Of a stretch of DNA of 53,124 nt, positions 1-9,335 are shown piece by piece. The stretch comes from Burkholderiaceae bacterium. GTDB taxonomy: Bacteria > Pseudomonadota > Gammaproteobacteria > Burkholderiales > Burkholderiaceae_D. Each line of letters begins with the position of its first letter. Position 1 is the first letter of the stretch. Location: assembly GCA_023653025.1 (NCBI GenBank), contig JAMNXS010000013.1, forward strand, positions 1 through 53,124, given 5' to 3'. The position numbers were made by a program, and so were the translations under genes. The notes beneath the pieces were generated by a model that worked only from the letters and a program-made list of their open reading frames with translations, was not told the DNA's origin and made no database searches.

Positions 1-155
1 CGGTTGGTGATGGCGAGGCCGGCGGCGTCGTCCTTGGCCGAGTTGATGCGCTGGCCGGTCGACAGGCGCTCCATCGACTGCGAGAGCTTCAGATTCGAAG
101 CACGCGAGGACTCTTGCGAAACCAGCGCGTTAAGGTTGGTGTTAATCACGGACAT
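1..155 (-). CDS. fliC: Flagellin, N-terminal fragment (cut by window edge)
   Basis: Flagellin is the filament subunit, exported through the flagellar type III apparatus. The 51 visible residues begin [14 protein letters not shown] and continue with the conserved [20 protein letters not shown] stretch, the D0/D1 signature of FliC. The start at 155 is preceded by AAGGAG about 7 bases upstream. A FliA-type promoter lies at 224-250. The rest of the gene lies beyond the left edge, so total size and the variable central region cannot be judged. The neighbours flaG and fliD fit a late filament cluster. Confidence 0.95.
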   Translation of the reverse strand, partial: MSVINTNLNALVSQESSRASNLKLSQSMERLSTGQRINSAKDDAAGLAITN

Positions 156-223
156 GGTGGTTCTCCTTAAAGGTCCAATGCGTTCTTGTCAAAACCTGAG
201 GAACTCAGCCCTCACGGCTAAGT

Positions 224-250
224 TGATCGGCAGTGCAAATCAAAACTTGA
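224..250 (-). promoter_or_regulatory. FliA (sigma-28) promoter for fliC
   Basis: On the minus strand this reads TCAAGTTT, an 11-base spacer, then GCCGATCA. The known FliA consensus is TAAAGTTT-N11-GCCGATAA. It lies about 70 bases upstream of the flagellin start, as expected for a late flagellar gene. Confidence 0.85.
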
Positions 251-281
251 GGAAATCTTTCACAGAGCCTGCAGTCGGGCG

Positions 282-725
282 TCAGACAGCCTCGTTGTGC
301 AGCATGCCCTTCAGGTCTTCGATGCTCTGCGCAACCTTCAGCACGACATCGGCCGGGATCTGGCGGATCACTTCGCCGGTTTCCTGATTCCTGACGATGA
401 TGATCGAGCGGTCCAGTTCGTCATTGATGCTGAAGTGCAGTTCGCGGCCGCCGTCGCGCATCATTTCGTTGATGCGTTCGATGGCTTCCTGCAGGTTCTT
501 CCGCATCTGCTCCATGTCACGCAGCTGCTCGGGTTTTTTCGGCGGAGTGAGCGCGGGTTTGGCCGTGTTCTGGGTCGTAGCGGCCAGCGCGGGAGCGTTG
601 GATGCGTGGGCTGCGTTGGCACGCAGGTCAGTTTCGACGGCAGCAGGCGCGGCCACCGGCGCCGCGGGCTTGTGCGCCACCGGCGAGATGGGTACCTGAC
701 TGCCTGAAGTAATCGCTGAGACCAT
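282..725 (-). CDS. flaG: FlaG family protein
   Basis: FlaG proteins are small proteins encoded beside flagellin and fliD; in polar flagellates they influence filament length. This 147-aa product has an Ala/Pro-rich N-terminus. Its C-terminal half carries the family motif LHFSINDELDRSIIIVRN, followed by ETGEVIRQIPADVVLKVAQSI. I chose the start at 725 (MVSAITS) because an AGGA sits about 7 bases upstream; a longer reading to 800 has no ribosome site and would cross the FliA promoter at 780-806. It lies between fliC and fliD on the same strand with its own FliA promoter. The family assignment is firm; the exact role is known only from other genera. Confidence 0.88.
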   Translation of the reverse strand: MVSAITSGSQVPISPVAHKPAAPVAAPAAVETDLRANAAHASNAPALAATTQNTAKPALTPPKKPEQLRDMEQMRKNLQEAIERINEMMRDGGRELHFSINDELDRSIIIVRNQETGEVIRQIPADVVLKVAQSIEDLKGMLHNEAV

Positions 726-779
726 GGTTTCATCCTTTCCGGGCGGAGCAATGGATAAAACCCACCCGTTCATACACGG

Positions 780-806
780 GAGTCGGCATGCGGGCGGCAA
801 ACTTTA
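780..806 (-). promoter_or_regulatory. FliA (sigma-28) promoter for flaG
   Basis: The minus strand reads TAAAGTTT, an 11-base spacer, then GCCGACTC. The -35 half is an exact consensus match. It lies about 55 bases upstream of the chosen flaG start, which supports that start. Confidence 0.85.
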
Positions 807-874
807 GCCGCCCCCGCGAAAAAGATGAAAACGTTTTCAAACCGGCAAGCTGGTGCCGGTCAGTTTAGGCCGCG

Positions 875-2962
875 TCAGCCGTTGGTGTAGGCCGCCATCA
901 TGCCCTCGAAGGTTGATTTCAGGCTGGACTTCTGGGCATTCACGCTGCCGACCAGGCTCTCCATCGCCGCAAACTGGCGGTTGTAGCGGATCAGCAGCGA
1001 CTCCATCCGGTCTTTAAGCTTCTCGAGGTCGGCGGTGTGCCGGGTGTTCTCGCTTTCCGCGCCGACGGTCTTCGTGCGCAGCGGCCCGTTGTTGTCGAGT
1101 AGCCGCGTCAGGCGGCGCACCGTGTCGCCGATCACGCCGGCCGGCTGCGTGCTGACCGAGCTGATATTGCTCTGGTTACCCGTCATGGCCCGGACGATGT
1201 CCGGGTAGTTCGACTTCAGTGCCGCATCGAGCTTGTTTTCATCCAGCGACAGCACGCCCTTCTGATCGGTCTTGAAGCCGAGGTCGGCCATGCTGGTGAT
1301 CGCAGTGCCCGGCGTGCTCGACTGGCCCAGGAAGAGGCTGCGGATCTGCTGCCGCACCAGCCGGGTCGTCGAATCGCCGACCAGGGTCTTGCCATAGGTG
1401 TCGAGCGTCGATTTCGGGTCGGTCGTCTCCTTGATGATGCTGTCGACGTCGTTATAGGCGGTCACCAGCGCCCTGAATTTTTCCTTGATCGCGCTGGTGT
1501 CCTGGGTAAAGACCACGCTGGCCGCCGAACTGGTCGTCGACCGCAACTCGAGGGTTGCGCCGGAGATCACGTCCGACAGCGTGTTCGATTTGCGTGTGTA
1601 GTTGACGCCATTGACCGACAGCTGGGCGTCGCTGGCCACATTTTCCGGGCGTGTATCGAAGGTCAGCAGGCCGGTCGTGGCCGACTCCAGCGTGAAAGTT
1701 TCCGACGCGCCTGAGGCGCCGGTCACCATGATCTTGAACGGCGTGCCGGGCGTACCGTCATTGACGACCTCGGCCTTGACGCCCGCGTTGGCGTCGTTGA
1801 TGGCGGCGACAATGCCGTCCGGCGAGCGGTCGTAGTTCTGTTTGGTGAGTGCGGCCTGCGTGATCGGCTTGCCGCTGCGCGAGCTGATGTTCAATGTACC
1901 GCCGTCGGCGCTGACGACCACGTCGTCATTGCCTTCGAGGATGCGCAGGCGTCGTTGCAAATCGGCGGCGAGGGCCGATACCGTGGGCGCTTCGGGCGCG
2001 GGAATCACGGTCCGCACCCGGTCGCCGATTTTTACCGTAAACGACCTGAAATCCGTGACCTGCGGCGTCGTACCAAACCGTATGCCGCTGATGCTGTTGC
2101 CGGCCACGGCAGGCGTGCCGACGCTGGCTCCGGTATCGAGCCGGATGGTCGTCGAATTCGACAGCTGGACGTTCGACAGCGTACGCGTGATGTTCGACGA
2201 TTGAAATTGCAAGGTCGTGCCGGATACGCTGACCGACAGCTCGTTGGTGCCGTCCAGCGCGCGCAACTGCTTCTGCAGGTCGGCCGCCAGCGCGTTCAGG
2301 TCGGTGCTGGCCGGCGCGGGACGCAGGTTCAGCACCTTGCCATCGACGGTCAGCGAAAACTCCTTGAAGTCAGTGACCGACGGCTGGGTGCCAAAGCTGA
2401 CCCCCGCAATCGAGGTCATGAAGGTCGGCACCTGGGAACTGGCCGGCGTGCCGGTCGAGACCCCGTTGCGGTTCGGGGAGGACAACAGCAGGTCGGCGTT
2501 GCCGCCGGCGGGCAGCGTCGCCGTCGCCGACGCGAATCCGGTCGCCGAGACGCTGCGCTGCGGCTTGGCCAGCGAGGTGATATTAATGTTGTAACTGCCG
2601 GCCACGGCGGCATTGGTGGTGGTGACGTTCAGCGCGCTCGGGCTGCTGTTCGACGCTGTCAGCGCGTTATAGCTGGACTTGTCCTTCAACTCCGACAGCT
2701 TGGTCTTGAACTCCTCCATCATGAACATCACTGCCGACAGCCCGCTGATCCTTGCCTCGTTCCTGCTGATCTTGGCATTGATCGCATTTTCTTTCGGGAT
2801 ACGCTCGGCATCGACGAGGTTCTGGGCCAGCGAAGCGACATCGACACCCGAACCGGCGTTCAGCGAGGTCAGCAGGCGCTGGGCCGCAGCCTTGTTCGCT
2901 GCCTGGATGTCGGCGGCGGTGCTGGCTGCGCTGCTGCTGGAGTTGACGGGATTGGTGGCCAT
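875..2962 (-). CDS. fliD: Filament cap / hook-associated protein 2 FliD, enlarged
   Basis: FliD forms the cap at the filament tip that folds flagellin. The N-terminal region GSGVDVASLAQNLVDAER (about 37-54) is the FliD_N signature, and the C-terminal part from about residue 480 to the end matches FliD_C, closing with a coiled coil (ENTRHTADLEKLKDRMESLL). At 695 aa it is longer than the usual 450-500 aa. The excess is largely an internal tandem duplication: residues about 184-258 and 291-362 share the pattern I-x-G-x-x-FGT-x-P-x-VTDF, then LAADLQ-x-x-LR-x-L-x-G, then GTL. A FliA promoter lies just upstream. The fliS chaperone gene is not adjacent but 29 kb away. Confidence 0.95.
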   Translation of the reverse strand: MATNPVNSSSSAASTAADIQAANKAAAQRLLTSLNAGSGVDVASLAQNLVDAERIPKENAINAKISRNEARISGLSAVMFMMEEFKTKLSELKDKSSYNALTASNSSPSALNVTTTNAAVAGSYNINITSLAKPQRSVSATGFASATATLPAGGNADLLLSSPNRNGVSTGTPASSQVPTFMTSIAGVSFGTQPSVTDFKEFSLTVDGKVLNLRPAPASTDLNALAADLQKQLRALDGTNELSVSVSGTTLQFQSSNITRTLSNVQLSNSTTIRLDTGASVGTPAVAGNSISGIRFGTTPQVTDFRSFTVKIGDRVRTVIPAPEAPTVSALAADLQRRLRILEGNDDVVVSADGGTLNISSRSGKPITQAALTKQNYDRSPDGIVAAINDANAGVKAEVVNDGTPGTPFKIMVTGASGASETFTLESATTGLLTFDTRPENVASDAQLSVNGVNYTRKSNTLSDVISGATLELRSTTSSAASVVFTQDTSAIKEKFRALVTAYNDVDSIIKETTDPKSTLDTYGKTLVGDSTTRLVRQQIRSLFLGQSSTPGTAITSMADLGFKTDQKGVLSLDENKLDAALKSNYPDIVRAMTGNQSNISSVSTQPAGVIGDTVRRLTRLLDNNGPLRTKTVGAESENTRHTADLEKLKDRMESLLIRYNRQFAAMESLVGSVNAQKSSLKSTFEGMMAAYTNG

Positions 2963-2999
2963 GGCGGTGTGCGGTTGGACCGGCGCTTGTCGTCAAGTA

Positions 3000-3026
3000 T
3001 GTTCGGCACGAGGCCGGCAAACTTGA
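3000..3026 (-). promoter_or_regulatory. FliA (sigma-28) promoter for fliD
   Basis: The minus strand reads TCAAGTTT, an 11-base spacer, then GCCGAACA, in the 77-base gap between flgL and fliD. It ends 38 bases before the fliD start. Confidence 0.8.
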
Positions 3027-3039
3027 GCGCGACCGTGCG

Positions 3040-3966
3040 TTATCGGATGTAGTTGAACAAGGTCATTTCGGCAATTTTGGCGAACGTGGTCTGTCCGGCC
3101 TGCAGCGCCAGCATGTCTTTCTGCATTTGGGAGATCGCCTTGGTCATGTCGATATCCTCGGCGTCCGACAGCAGGCTTTTCATCCGCAGCAGGTTTTCTT
3201 CGGCGATCGCCTGCTGGTTTTCGAGCTTGTTGCCGGCAGCGCCGATGGCGGCCAGACTGTCCGACAGCCCCTGCTGCATCGTCGTCGTCTCGCCGACGGC
3301 GCGCTGGACGGACTGGATGTCGTTCCGGTCGAGGGCGACGACCAGGTCGTCGATCGCCTCGAAGAAGCCGACGGCATAGGGCTTGCCGGTCTCATCGATG
3401 CGCACCAGCTTGTCGAACGGACGGCTGCCGGGCCGGCTGGAATCGACGGCGCTCTGGTCGGCAATGCCGGCCGATGTCACGGTCTGGTCGCCCTGATAGA
3501 CGACACGGCCGCCCGAGTCGGCGGCGAAGGCCAGCTGGCCGACGCGCGTGCCGGAAAAAATGGTGTTTCCGTTGACGTCCTGCGTATTGGCCAGCGACAG
3601 CAACTGGTCGCGCAACTCGCGCACCTCGATGCCGATCGCCTTGCGGTCGGTCGCGCCATAGGTGCCGTTGGCCGCCTGCACGGTCAATTCCTTCAGGCGG
3701 GTCATGACCTCGGTGGCGCCGTCGAGCGCCGTCTCCTGCTGGCCCAGCTTGTCCCTGACCAACTTGATCGTATCGACATAGCTGTTCTGCCGATCGATCG
3801 CCGATTTCAGGCGCGTGATCTGCGCCGACTGGTCGGGTGCATCGCTCGGCTTCAGTACCTGCTTGCCCTCGGTGAGCTGCATCTGGGTGCGCGAGACGCG
3901 GTCTTGCGTAACGCTCAGCCGGCTCAGCGCCTGATCGAATTTCAGATTGGTCGACATCTGGGTCAT
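3040..3966 (-). CDS. flgL: Hook-filament junction protein FlgL (HAP3)
   Basis: FlgL joins hook to filament together with FlgK. The 308-aa product is normal in length and resembles flagellin at both ends: an N-terminal helix (LKFDQALSRLSVTQDRVSRTQMQLTEGK) and a C-terminal helix ending QAGQTTFAKIAEMTLFNYIR. The start at 3966 has GAGGAG eight bases upstream; an internal Met at 3957 is the alternative. It follows flgK by 21 bases and is probably co-transcribed with it. Confidence 0.95.
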   Translation of the reverse strand: MTQMSTNLKFDQALSRLSVTQDRVSRTQMQLTEGKQVLKPSDAPDQSAQITRLKSAIDRQNSYVDTIKLVRDKLGQQETALDGATEVMTRLKELTVQAANGTYGATDRKAIGIEVRELRDQLLSLANTQDVNGNTIFSGTRVGQLAFAADSGGRVVYQGDQTVTSAGIADQSAVDSSRPGSRPFDKLVRIDETGKPYAVGFFEAIDDLVVALDRNDIQSVQRAVGETTTMQQGLSDSLAAIGAAGNKLENQQAIAEENLLRMKSLLSDAEDIDMTKAISQMQKDMLALQAGQTTFAKIAEMTLFNYIR

Positions 3967-3987
3967 GATTTCAACTCCTCAAGGGCA

Positions 3988-6900
3988 TCAGCGTGCCGCC
4001 TGCAAGATGGCATCGAACAGGTCCGAGGCTACCTGTATGGTCTTGGCCGACGCCTGGTAAGCCTGCTGGTAGCGGATCAAGTCGGCCGCTTCAGAGTCGA
4101 GCGACACGCCGGATACCTGGTCACGGGCCTCGATGGCCTGGTCATTGACGACCTTCAGCGCATCCTGGGCAATCCGGGCCTGGCTGGCAATATTGCCCAC
4201 CTTGCCCAGTTGTTCTTCATACGCCTGCGAGATCGTGCGCCCGTTCGCGCCGCCGACAACGCCGCGCGTCTGCAGGGCCACGATATCAAGCATGTTCTGG
4301 TTGTCGCCGGTGCCATCCTGGTTGCCGTCGATGCGGAAGGTGTCGCCCATCGCCGGCGGGCGGCTCAGCGCCAGCCTGACGCCGCGATACTCGATACCCT
4401 GCAGAGGCTCGTAATCGCGCTCGGCCAGCACGGTGACGAGGCCGTTGGCCGGGTTCTTCCAGGTGATCTGGTAGCGGCTGTCGGTTGTGAAGGTAATGTC
4501 GTAGTTTTCTTCGCGCAGCGCGGCCACGCGCCGCGCGTTCAGCGATGCCGGGTCGGCCATCGACGCATCGAAGCTGCCGGCCACCGTGCCCGACCCGGAG
4601 GAGACAAAGACCAGCAGGTCTTCCGGTACCGCGCCATCGACATACACACTGCTGCGCAGGCCCAGCTTGGCCAGCTCGGCCGGCCCCGAGGCCACGTGCT
4701 CGGCGGTGAAGCCGAAGCTGATGTCCTTGTCCGAGCCCAGTTCGAGCGTGCCGCGATAGGTGCCGTTGCTGATGCCCAGCACGTTGGCGGCTCCGGTCAA
4801 TGTGCTGATGCTGATGTCCGCACCGCTGCCATTACTGACCAGCAGGTTGCCGGCGGCATCGATCTCGGCATAGACCTTCGAGTAGGTACCGCTGGCGACG
4901 CCCAGCGCGTTGGCGTCGTCGAGCGGGCCGACGATGATGTCTTCGCCGGTCGTGTTCGACAGCGTGATCTCGCCGGTCGCCGGGTCGCGGCTGGCGGTCA
5001 CGCCCGCGTTGGCCGCGTTGATGCTGGCCACCAGATCGGTGGCGTCGGCGAAGGGTCCGTTGGCGCCATTGGCCTGGCTGACGATATCGACGCCATTGAC
5101 GGACAGCAGGCGCGACAGGTTGATACCGGTTGCCGGTGCCTGCACGCGGCCGGTGTCGGCAGCATTGATCGCACCCGCGATCTCGGCGGCGGATCCAAAG
5201 ATTCCGTTGGCGCCGTTGCCATTGACCCTGACGCCATTGAGCACCAGCGCCGCCTGCCGTGCAATGCCGTCCTTGATGGCGGCAGCGCCTGCCTTGAGCT
5301 GGTTGACTCCGCGCGCGACGACGGCCGGCTCGAGCGTGGAACCGGTCGCGTTCAGCCAGTCCACCATGTCGGGGACTTTCAGGCGTCGGTTGTAGTCGAG
5401 CTCGGGCAGGCGCTTGCCGTTCAGGGTCAGGGTATTGGCCGAAATGTCATCGACATTCGGTATACGCACGCCGCCAATGCGGGCAGCCGTCGGGATGATC
5501 GGCATCAGGCCCTGCGCGTACCTGCCCTCCGGGCTGCCCAGCAACGCCAGATCGCCGGCCTTGCCGGCCGGCCCGTAGCCTATCGTAATGTCGCCCAGCT
5601 CGCCAAAATTCAGCTTGCCGCGATAGGCGGTCTGGCTGGCCAGATCGCCGTTCCCGTCCATGCTGCCGACGCGGATGTCGGCGCCGCCATAGCCATCGGC
5701 ATTTTTCAGTATCAACGCCGTGCCGGCGTCGTTGAGCGACGCCGATACATTGGTGTCGCTGGCGTACTGCGAATTAATTTGTACCGCGAGGGTCGACAGC
5801 GAGCGGCCAGCCTGCGGCGGGATCGCGATGCCATTGATGTACAGTCCCTGCTCCGGGTCGATCGTCAGCTCAGGCGTGGTGGTCAGCGCATTGACGGCCG
5901 CCGGCGGCTGGTCGTTGGCAACGGCCCGGTTCATCCATTCGGCGATGTCGCTGGCCTGGATCGTCTGTGCCGGCAGGGTCGGGAACAGCGCCGGCAGCAC
6001 ATGGCCATTGATGGTCAGGCGGTTGGCGGGAATGCTGGCCAGGCCAGCCGGAATGACCGTTCCTTCCTGAACGATGCGCTCTATCGTGCTCGGCACGACA
6101 GCGTGTTCGAGGTCGAATTGCGTCGCCTGGTCGTACTGCGTGCCGGACAGCGAGCGCAGGCCGTAAAACATCGAGGTCTGCTTGTAGGCTTCGGCGCCGG
6201 ACTTGTTCAGGTAATCGGCCGAATACGTCGAGCCGGCCACGAAGCCGTTCCCGGTCGTCAGCAATGCACGGCGCGCGGCCTCGTCGGTGACGGGCGCGCC
6301 CAGCAGCTGCCGTCCATCGCGGGTGAAAACCTGAATGTTCTGTCCGTCACTGGCATTGTCGAGAAACAGCGACCAGTTCGTGGCCCCGATCGGAATTTGT
6401 CCGAGCAGCTGGTCGGCGGGCGAGGCGATGCCGGCTGCCGGGGCCGGGTTGTTGCGCAGCACCTGCGACAGCGACTTCACGCGCGACGGATCGGCAAAGC
6501 TGGGCCCGTAGCTGAGCACCGCATCGGTACCGGAGAGGTTGTTCGGATTCTCGATCACGCGGAACAATGCGCCGGCGGCTACCTTGCGCGGATCATCGAT
6601 TGCCACCCGAATGCCGGCCGACGCCCGATCGACCAAGGTCCGGGCACCGGACACGGGGTCGTTGCGAACCAGTTTGTCGATGGCGAACAGCGGCGCGCCG
6701 ACCTCCCCGTTCATGTCAATGCCATTGGCATGTATCTGGTTCAGCTCGCGCACGAACGTCGCCGTCAGGCTGTCGAGTGCCTCGAAGGTCGGCTGTAATA
6801 CCTGCTCGCGGAAACCGAGCAGGCCGCCCAGCTTGCCGGATCCGACTCCGGCGATGGCTTCCGGCTCTTTCGCGTACGGATCGGCGACCAGGGTCACACG

Positions 6901-7665
6901 CGAGAGGTCAGCCTCGTCGAATCGGGCCGCCAGAGGAATGGCTTCGTCGCCGTTTACGATCTTGCCGGCATTCGGCACATTGCCAATGCTGACATGGACC
7001 ACGCCATTCTGGGCCGTCGTCACCCGCATCTGCACCAGTTCCGACAGCTTGGTCAGCAGCAGATCGCGCTGGTCCAGCAGGTCCGGCGGCTGGCGATCGA
7101 CTAGCGCATGGCGCGACATTTTCTTGTTGATGATCGCAATCTGCTGTGCCAGCGTATTCACGTCGGCCACGCGGCTGTCGATCGCCTCGCGTGTTTCGGT
7201 ATCGACACTGCTCAGCTGCGTCGACAGTTCGCGGAAGCGGCCCGCCACGCCGTCGGCGTCGCGCAGGAACTGCTGGCGCAGCACGGTCGACGCCGGATCC
7301 GCCGACAAGGCCCGCGAAGACGCAAAAAACTGGTCCAGCGCCGGCGTGAGCCCCACCGTATCGCTACCCATGATATCGATCACGCGATTCGCGTAATCCA
7401 CCATCGGCCCTTGCGTGTTCAGTTCGCTGGTGCTGTTGCGTAGATTCTGCTCGAGGAAGGCGTCATAGGCGCGCTTGATGCCGGCCACGGCCACGCCGGT
7501 GCCGAGATACACGCGGCCCGAGTTACGCGGCATGGTCTCGGTAAGCGCCGTCTCCTGCCGCACATACCCCTCGGTGCCGACGTTGGCAATATTGTTCGAG
7601 ACGGTCGACAGCGCGCGCTGGTAGGCGGCGACGCCGGAGCTACCTATGCTGAGCAGGTCACTCAT
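3988..7665 (-). CDS. flgK: Hook-associated protein 1 FlgK, giant form
   Basis: FlgK is the first hook-filament junction protein. Its N-terminal about 340 residues (start MSDLLSIGSSGVAAYQRALS, then NNIANVGTEGYVRQE) and last about 100 residues (LIRYQQAYQASAKTIQVASDLFDAIL) are typical FlgK D0/D1 rod-like ends. At 1225 aa it is roughly twice the usual 450-650 aa. The extra middle contains repeated LTINGHVLP, LYINGIAIP, LTLNGKRLP, LVLNGVRV and LSVNGVDI segments, each followed by an alpha-helical IN/LN segment, recalling the flagellin hook-IN motif. These would decorate the junction surface. It overlaps flgJ by four bases (ATGA), so translation is coupled. The reading frame is open throughout, so the size is not a frameshift artefact. 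Confidence 0.95.
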   Translation of the reverse strand: MSDLLSIGSSGVAAYQRALSTVSNNIANVGTEGYVRQETALTETMPRNSGRVYLGTGVAVAGIKRAYDAFLEQNLRNSTSELNTQGPMVDYANRVIDIMGSDTVGLTPALDQFFASSRALSADPASTVLRQQFLRDADGVAGRFRELSTQLSSVDTETREAIDSRVADVNTLAQQIAIINKKMSRHALVDRQPPDLLDQRDLLLTKLSELVQMRVTTAQNGVVHVSIGNVPNAGKIVNGDEAIPLAARFDEADLSRVTLVADPYAKEPEAIAGVGSGKLGGLLGFREQVLQPTFEALDSLTATFVRELNQIHANGIDMNGEVGAPLFAIDKLVRNDPVSGARTLVDRASAGIRVAIDDPRKVAAGALFRVIENPNNLSGTDAVLSYGPSFADPSRVKSLSQVLRNNPAPAAGIASPADQLLGQIPIGATNWSLFLDNASDGQNIQVFTRDGRQLLGAPVTDEAARRALLTTGNGFVAGSTYSADYLNKSGAEAYKQTSMFYGLRSLSGTQYDQATQFDLEHAVVPSTIERIVQEGTVIPAGLASIPANRLTINGHVLPALFPTLPAQTIQASDIAEWMNRAVANDQPPAAVNALTTTPELTIDPEQGLYINGIAIPPQAGRSLSTLAVQINSQYASDTNVSASLNDAGTALILKNADGYGGADIRVGSMDGNGDLASQTAYRGKLNFGELGDITIGYGPAGKAGDLALLGSPEGRYAQGLMPIIPTAARIGGVRIPNVDDISANTLTLNGKRLPELDYNRRLKVPDMVDWLNATGSTLEPAVVARGVNQLKAGAAAIKDGIARQAALVLNGVRVNGNGANGIFGSAAEIAGAINAADTGRVQAPATGINLSRLLSVNGVDIVSQANGANGPFADATDLVASINAANAGVTASRDPATGEITLSNTTGEDIIVGPLDDANALGVASGTYSKVYAEIDAAGNLLVSNGSGADISISTLTGAANVLGISNGTYRGTLELGSDKDISFGFTAEHVASGPAELAKLGLRSSVYVDGAVPEDLLVFVSSGSGTVAGSFDASMADPASLNARRVAALREENYDITFTTDSRYQITWKNPANGLVTVLAERDYEPLQGIEYRGVRLALSRPPAMGDTFRIDGNQDGTGDNQNMLDIVALQTRGVVGGANGRTISQAYEEQLGKVGNIASQARIAQDALKVVNDQAIEARDQVSGVSLDSEAADLIRYQQAYQASAKTIQVASDLFDAILQAAR

Positions 7666-8147
7666 TCAGCGCTCCCCTTGCCTGCCACCGCGCCCGGGCG
7701 CGGCTGCAGGTTGAATTTTTCCGGCCGCATCAGCTTCATCGGCAGCGCGTCGCGCAGGATGGCCATGCCGTCGGCCGCCCGGTTCAGCGGCATCGGCTCG
7801 GCCTTGGCCTTGAAGGCCGGCGCCGGCGCATTGTTGCGCTCGACCGCCTTGACCACCACGTCGGCAATGCCCAGCGTGTTGCGCTTGGCCAGTTGCACCG
7901 ACAGTTCGCGGTCGTACATCTGCTCGAAAGTGTCGGCGGCCTCGGAACCCATCAGATCGTTTTTCTCGACCGTCGCGCGCATCGACTTCAGCATTTCCTG
8001 GATGAACATGGCCTCGAACTGGGTCGCGGTTTCGCGCGTGGCCTTGTCCGCCCGCTGCTGCGCCTTGCCACGCAAGGCACCGAGGCCCGCGAAGTCGAAC
8101 GCCGACTGCGGGCTGGCCATGCCGAGATTGTCGAGTCCGTCTGCCAT
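7662..8147 (-). CDS. flgJ: FlgJ rod-capping domain only (no muramidase domain)
   Basis: FlgJ is the rod scaffold/cap; in many gammaproteobacteria it is fused to a C-terminal peptidoglycan hydrolase. This product is only 161 aa. It shows the rod-binding core ATQFEAMFIQEMLKSMRATV followed by the acidic/aromatic ADTFEQMYDRELSVQLAKR, then a Pro-rich tail. No glucosaminidase domain follows, since flgK begins at once with a four-base overlap. Single-domain FlgJ is known in alpha- and some other proteobacteria, where a separate lytic enzyme opens the wall. The LysM-transglycosylase at 18114-19109 is the local candidate. Confidence 0.93.
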   Translation of the reverse strand: MADGLDNLGMASPQSAFDFAGLGALRGKAQQRADKATRETATQFEAMFIQEMLKSMRATVEKNDLMGSEAADTFEQMYDRELSVQLAKRNTLGIADVVVKAVERNNAPAPAFKAKAEPMPLNRAADGMAILRDALPMKLMRPEKFNLQPRPGAVAGKGSAE

Positions 8148-8160
8148 GATGGGCCGTCCG

Positions 8161-9318
8161 TCAGATCACTACCAGCTCGGCGCGCAGGCTGCCGGAGCTC
8201 TTCAGTGCTTCGAGGATCGCGATCAGCGCCGACGGCGAGGCGCCGACCTGGTTGATCGCGTCCACTACCTGCCGCAAATCGACGCCGGCCTGGAACAGGA
8301 ACATCGGCTTGTTCGGCTCGTTGACCGCGATGTTCGCGTTCTGCACCGGAACCGCCTGCGCCTGCGTGAATGCGTTTGGCTGGCTGACTTCGTTGGTCGC
8401 GGCAATCGCGACCGAGATCGTGCCGTGCGATACGGCCGCCGCCGTCACCTTCACGTTGCGGCTGATGACGACGGTGCCGGTACGCGAATTGACCACCACG
8501 CGCGCCGGCGCCTCGCCCGGAACCACATCGAGGTTCTCGATCATGCTGAGAAAGGCTACGCGCTGCGACATGTCCATCGGCGCGCGCACCGAGATCGAGA
8601 CGCCGTCGAGCGCCATCGCAATGCCGTCGCCAAAATTCCTGTTGATCGCATCGACGATGGCGCGCGTGGTCGTGAAATCCTGCTCGCGCACATTGATGAC
8701 TACCATCTCGCTCTTGTCGAAAGGCGTGTCCACCATGCGCTCGACAGTCGCGCCGTTCGGTATGCGGGCCGAGGTCGGCACGCCAATCGCCACTCGCGAG
8801 CCGGCTGCGTTGGCGTCGATGCCGGTGGTGTTCACCTGCCCCTGCGCCAGCGCATAGACTTCGCCGTCAACGCCGCGCAGGCTGGTCAGGATCAGCGTAC
8901 CGCCGCGCAGGCTCGACGCCTTGCCCAGCGTGCCGACATTGATGTCGATGCGCTGGCCGGGCTTGGCCATCGGCGGCAGTTCGGCGGTGACCATGACGGC
9001 TGCGGCGTTCTGTACGTCGAAACGGCCGGCGGCCGCAGCGGCCCGTTCAAAGTCGGACAGCGGGCCGTCGATTCCGACGCCCATCTTGACCAGCATCGAG
9101 CGAATGGTCTGCACGGTAAAGCCGACCTGCGCGCCGTCGCCGGTGCCCTGCAGGCCGACCACGATACCGTAGCCGACCAGCTGGTTGGTGCGCGCGGCGG
9201 CGACCGACGCGAGATCCTTGATGCGGTCAGCGTGCGCCGCCGACTGCATCATCAACAGCAGCGAGACCGCCACCAGCACGGATGCGGAGAGCTTGTAGAT
9301 CAGGCTGAGTGTTTTCAT
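8161..9318 (-). CDS. flgI: Flagellar P-ring protein FlgI
   Basis: FlgI builds the periplasmic P ring around the rod. The protein has a Sec signal peptide (LIYKLSASVLVAVSLLLMMQSAAHA) and then the canonical DRIKDLASVAAARTNQLVGYGIVVGLQGTGDG opening. The C-terminus LRQVVDAINQVGASPSALIAILEALK is also canonical. I placed the start at 9318 because AGGG lies nine bases upstream; 9333 is an in-frame alternative. Length is 385 aa after this choice, normal for the family. It sits directly after flgH and before flgJ in the usual order. Confidence 0.96.
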   Translation of the reverse strand: MKTLSLIYKLSASVLVAVSLLLMMQSAAHADRIKDLASVAAARTNQLVGYGIVVGLQGTGDGAQVGFTVQTIRSMLVKMGVGIDGPLSDFERAAAAAGRFDVQNAAAVMVTAELPPMAKPGQRIDINVGTLGKASSLRGGTLILTSLRGVDGEVYALAQGQVNTTGIDANAAGSRVAIGVPTSARIPNGATVERMVDTPFDKSEMVVINVREQDFTTTRAIVDAINRNFGDGIAMALDGVSISVRAPMDMSQRVAFLSMIENLDVVPGEAPARVVVNSRTGTVVISRNVKVTAAAVSHGTISVAIAATNEVSQPNAFTQAQAVPVQNANIAVNEPNKPMFLFQAGVDLRQVVDAINQVGASPSALIAILEALKSSGSLRAELVVI

Positions 9319-9335
9319 GCGGCTTGCCCTCATGA

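Noticed and set aside
3127-6798. A 1223-codon open frame on the plus strand opposite flgL/flgK
   Set aside because: Its composition is the Arg/Gly/Ala/Val-rich pattern of an antisense frame in GC-rich DNA, and it lies wholly over the well-supported FlgK and FlgL genes. No recognisable domain.
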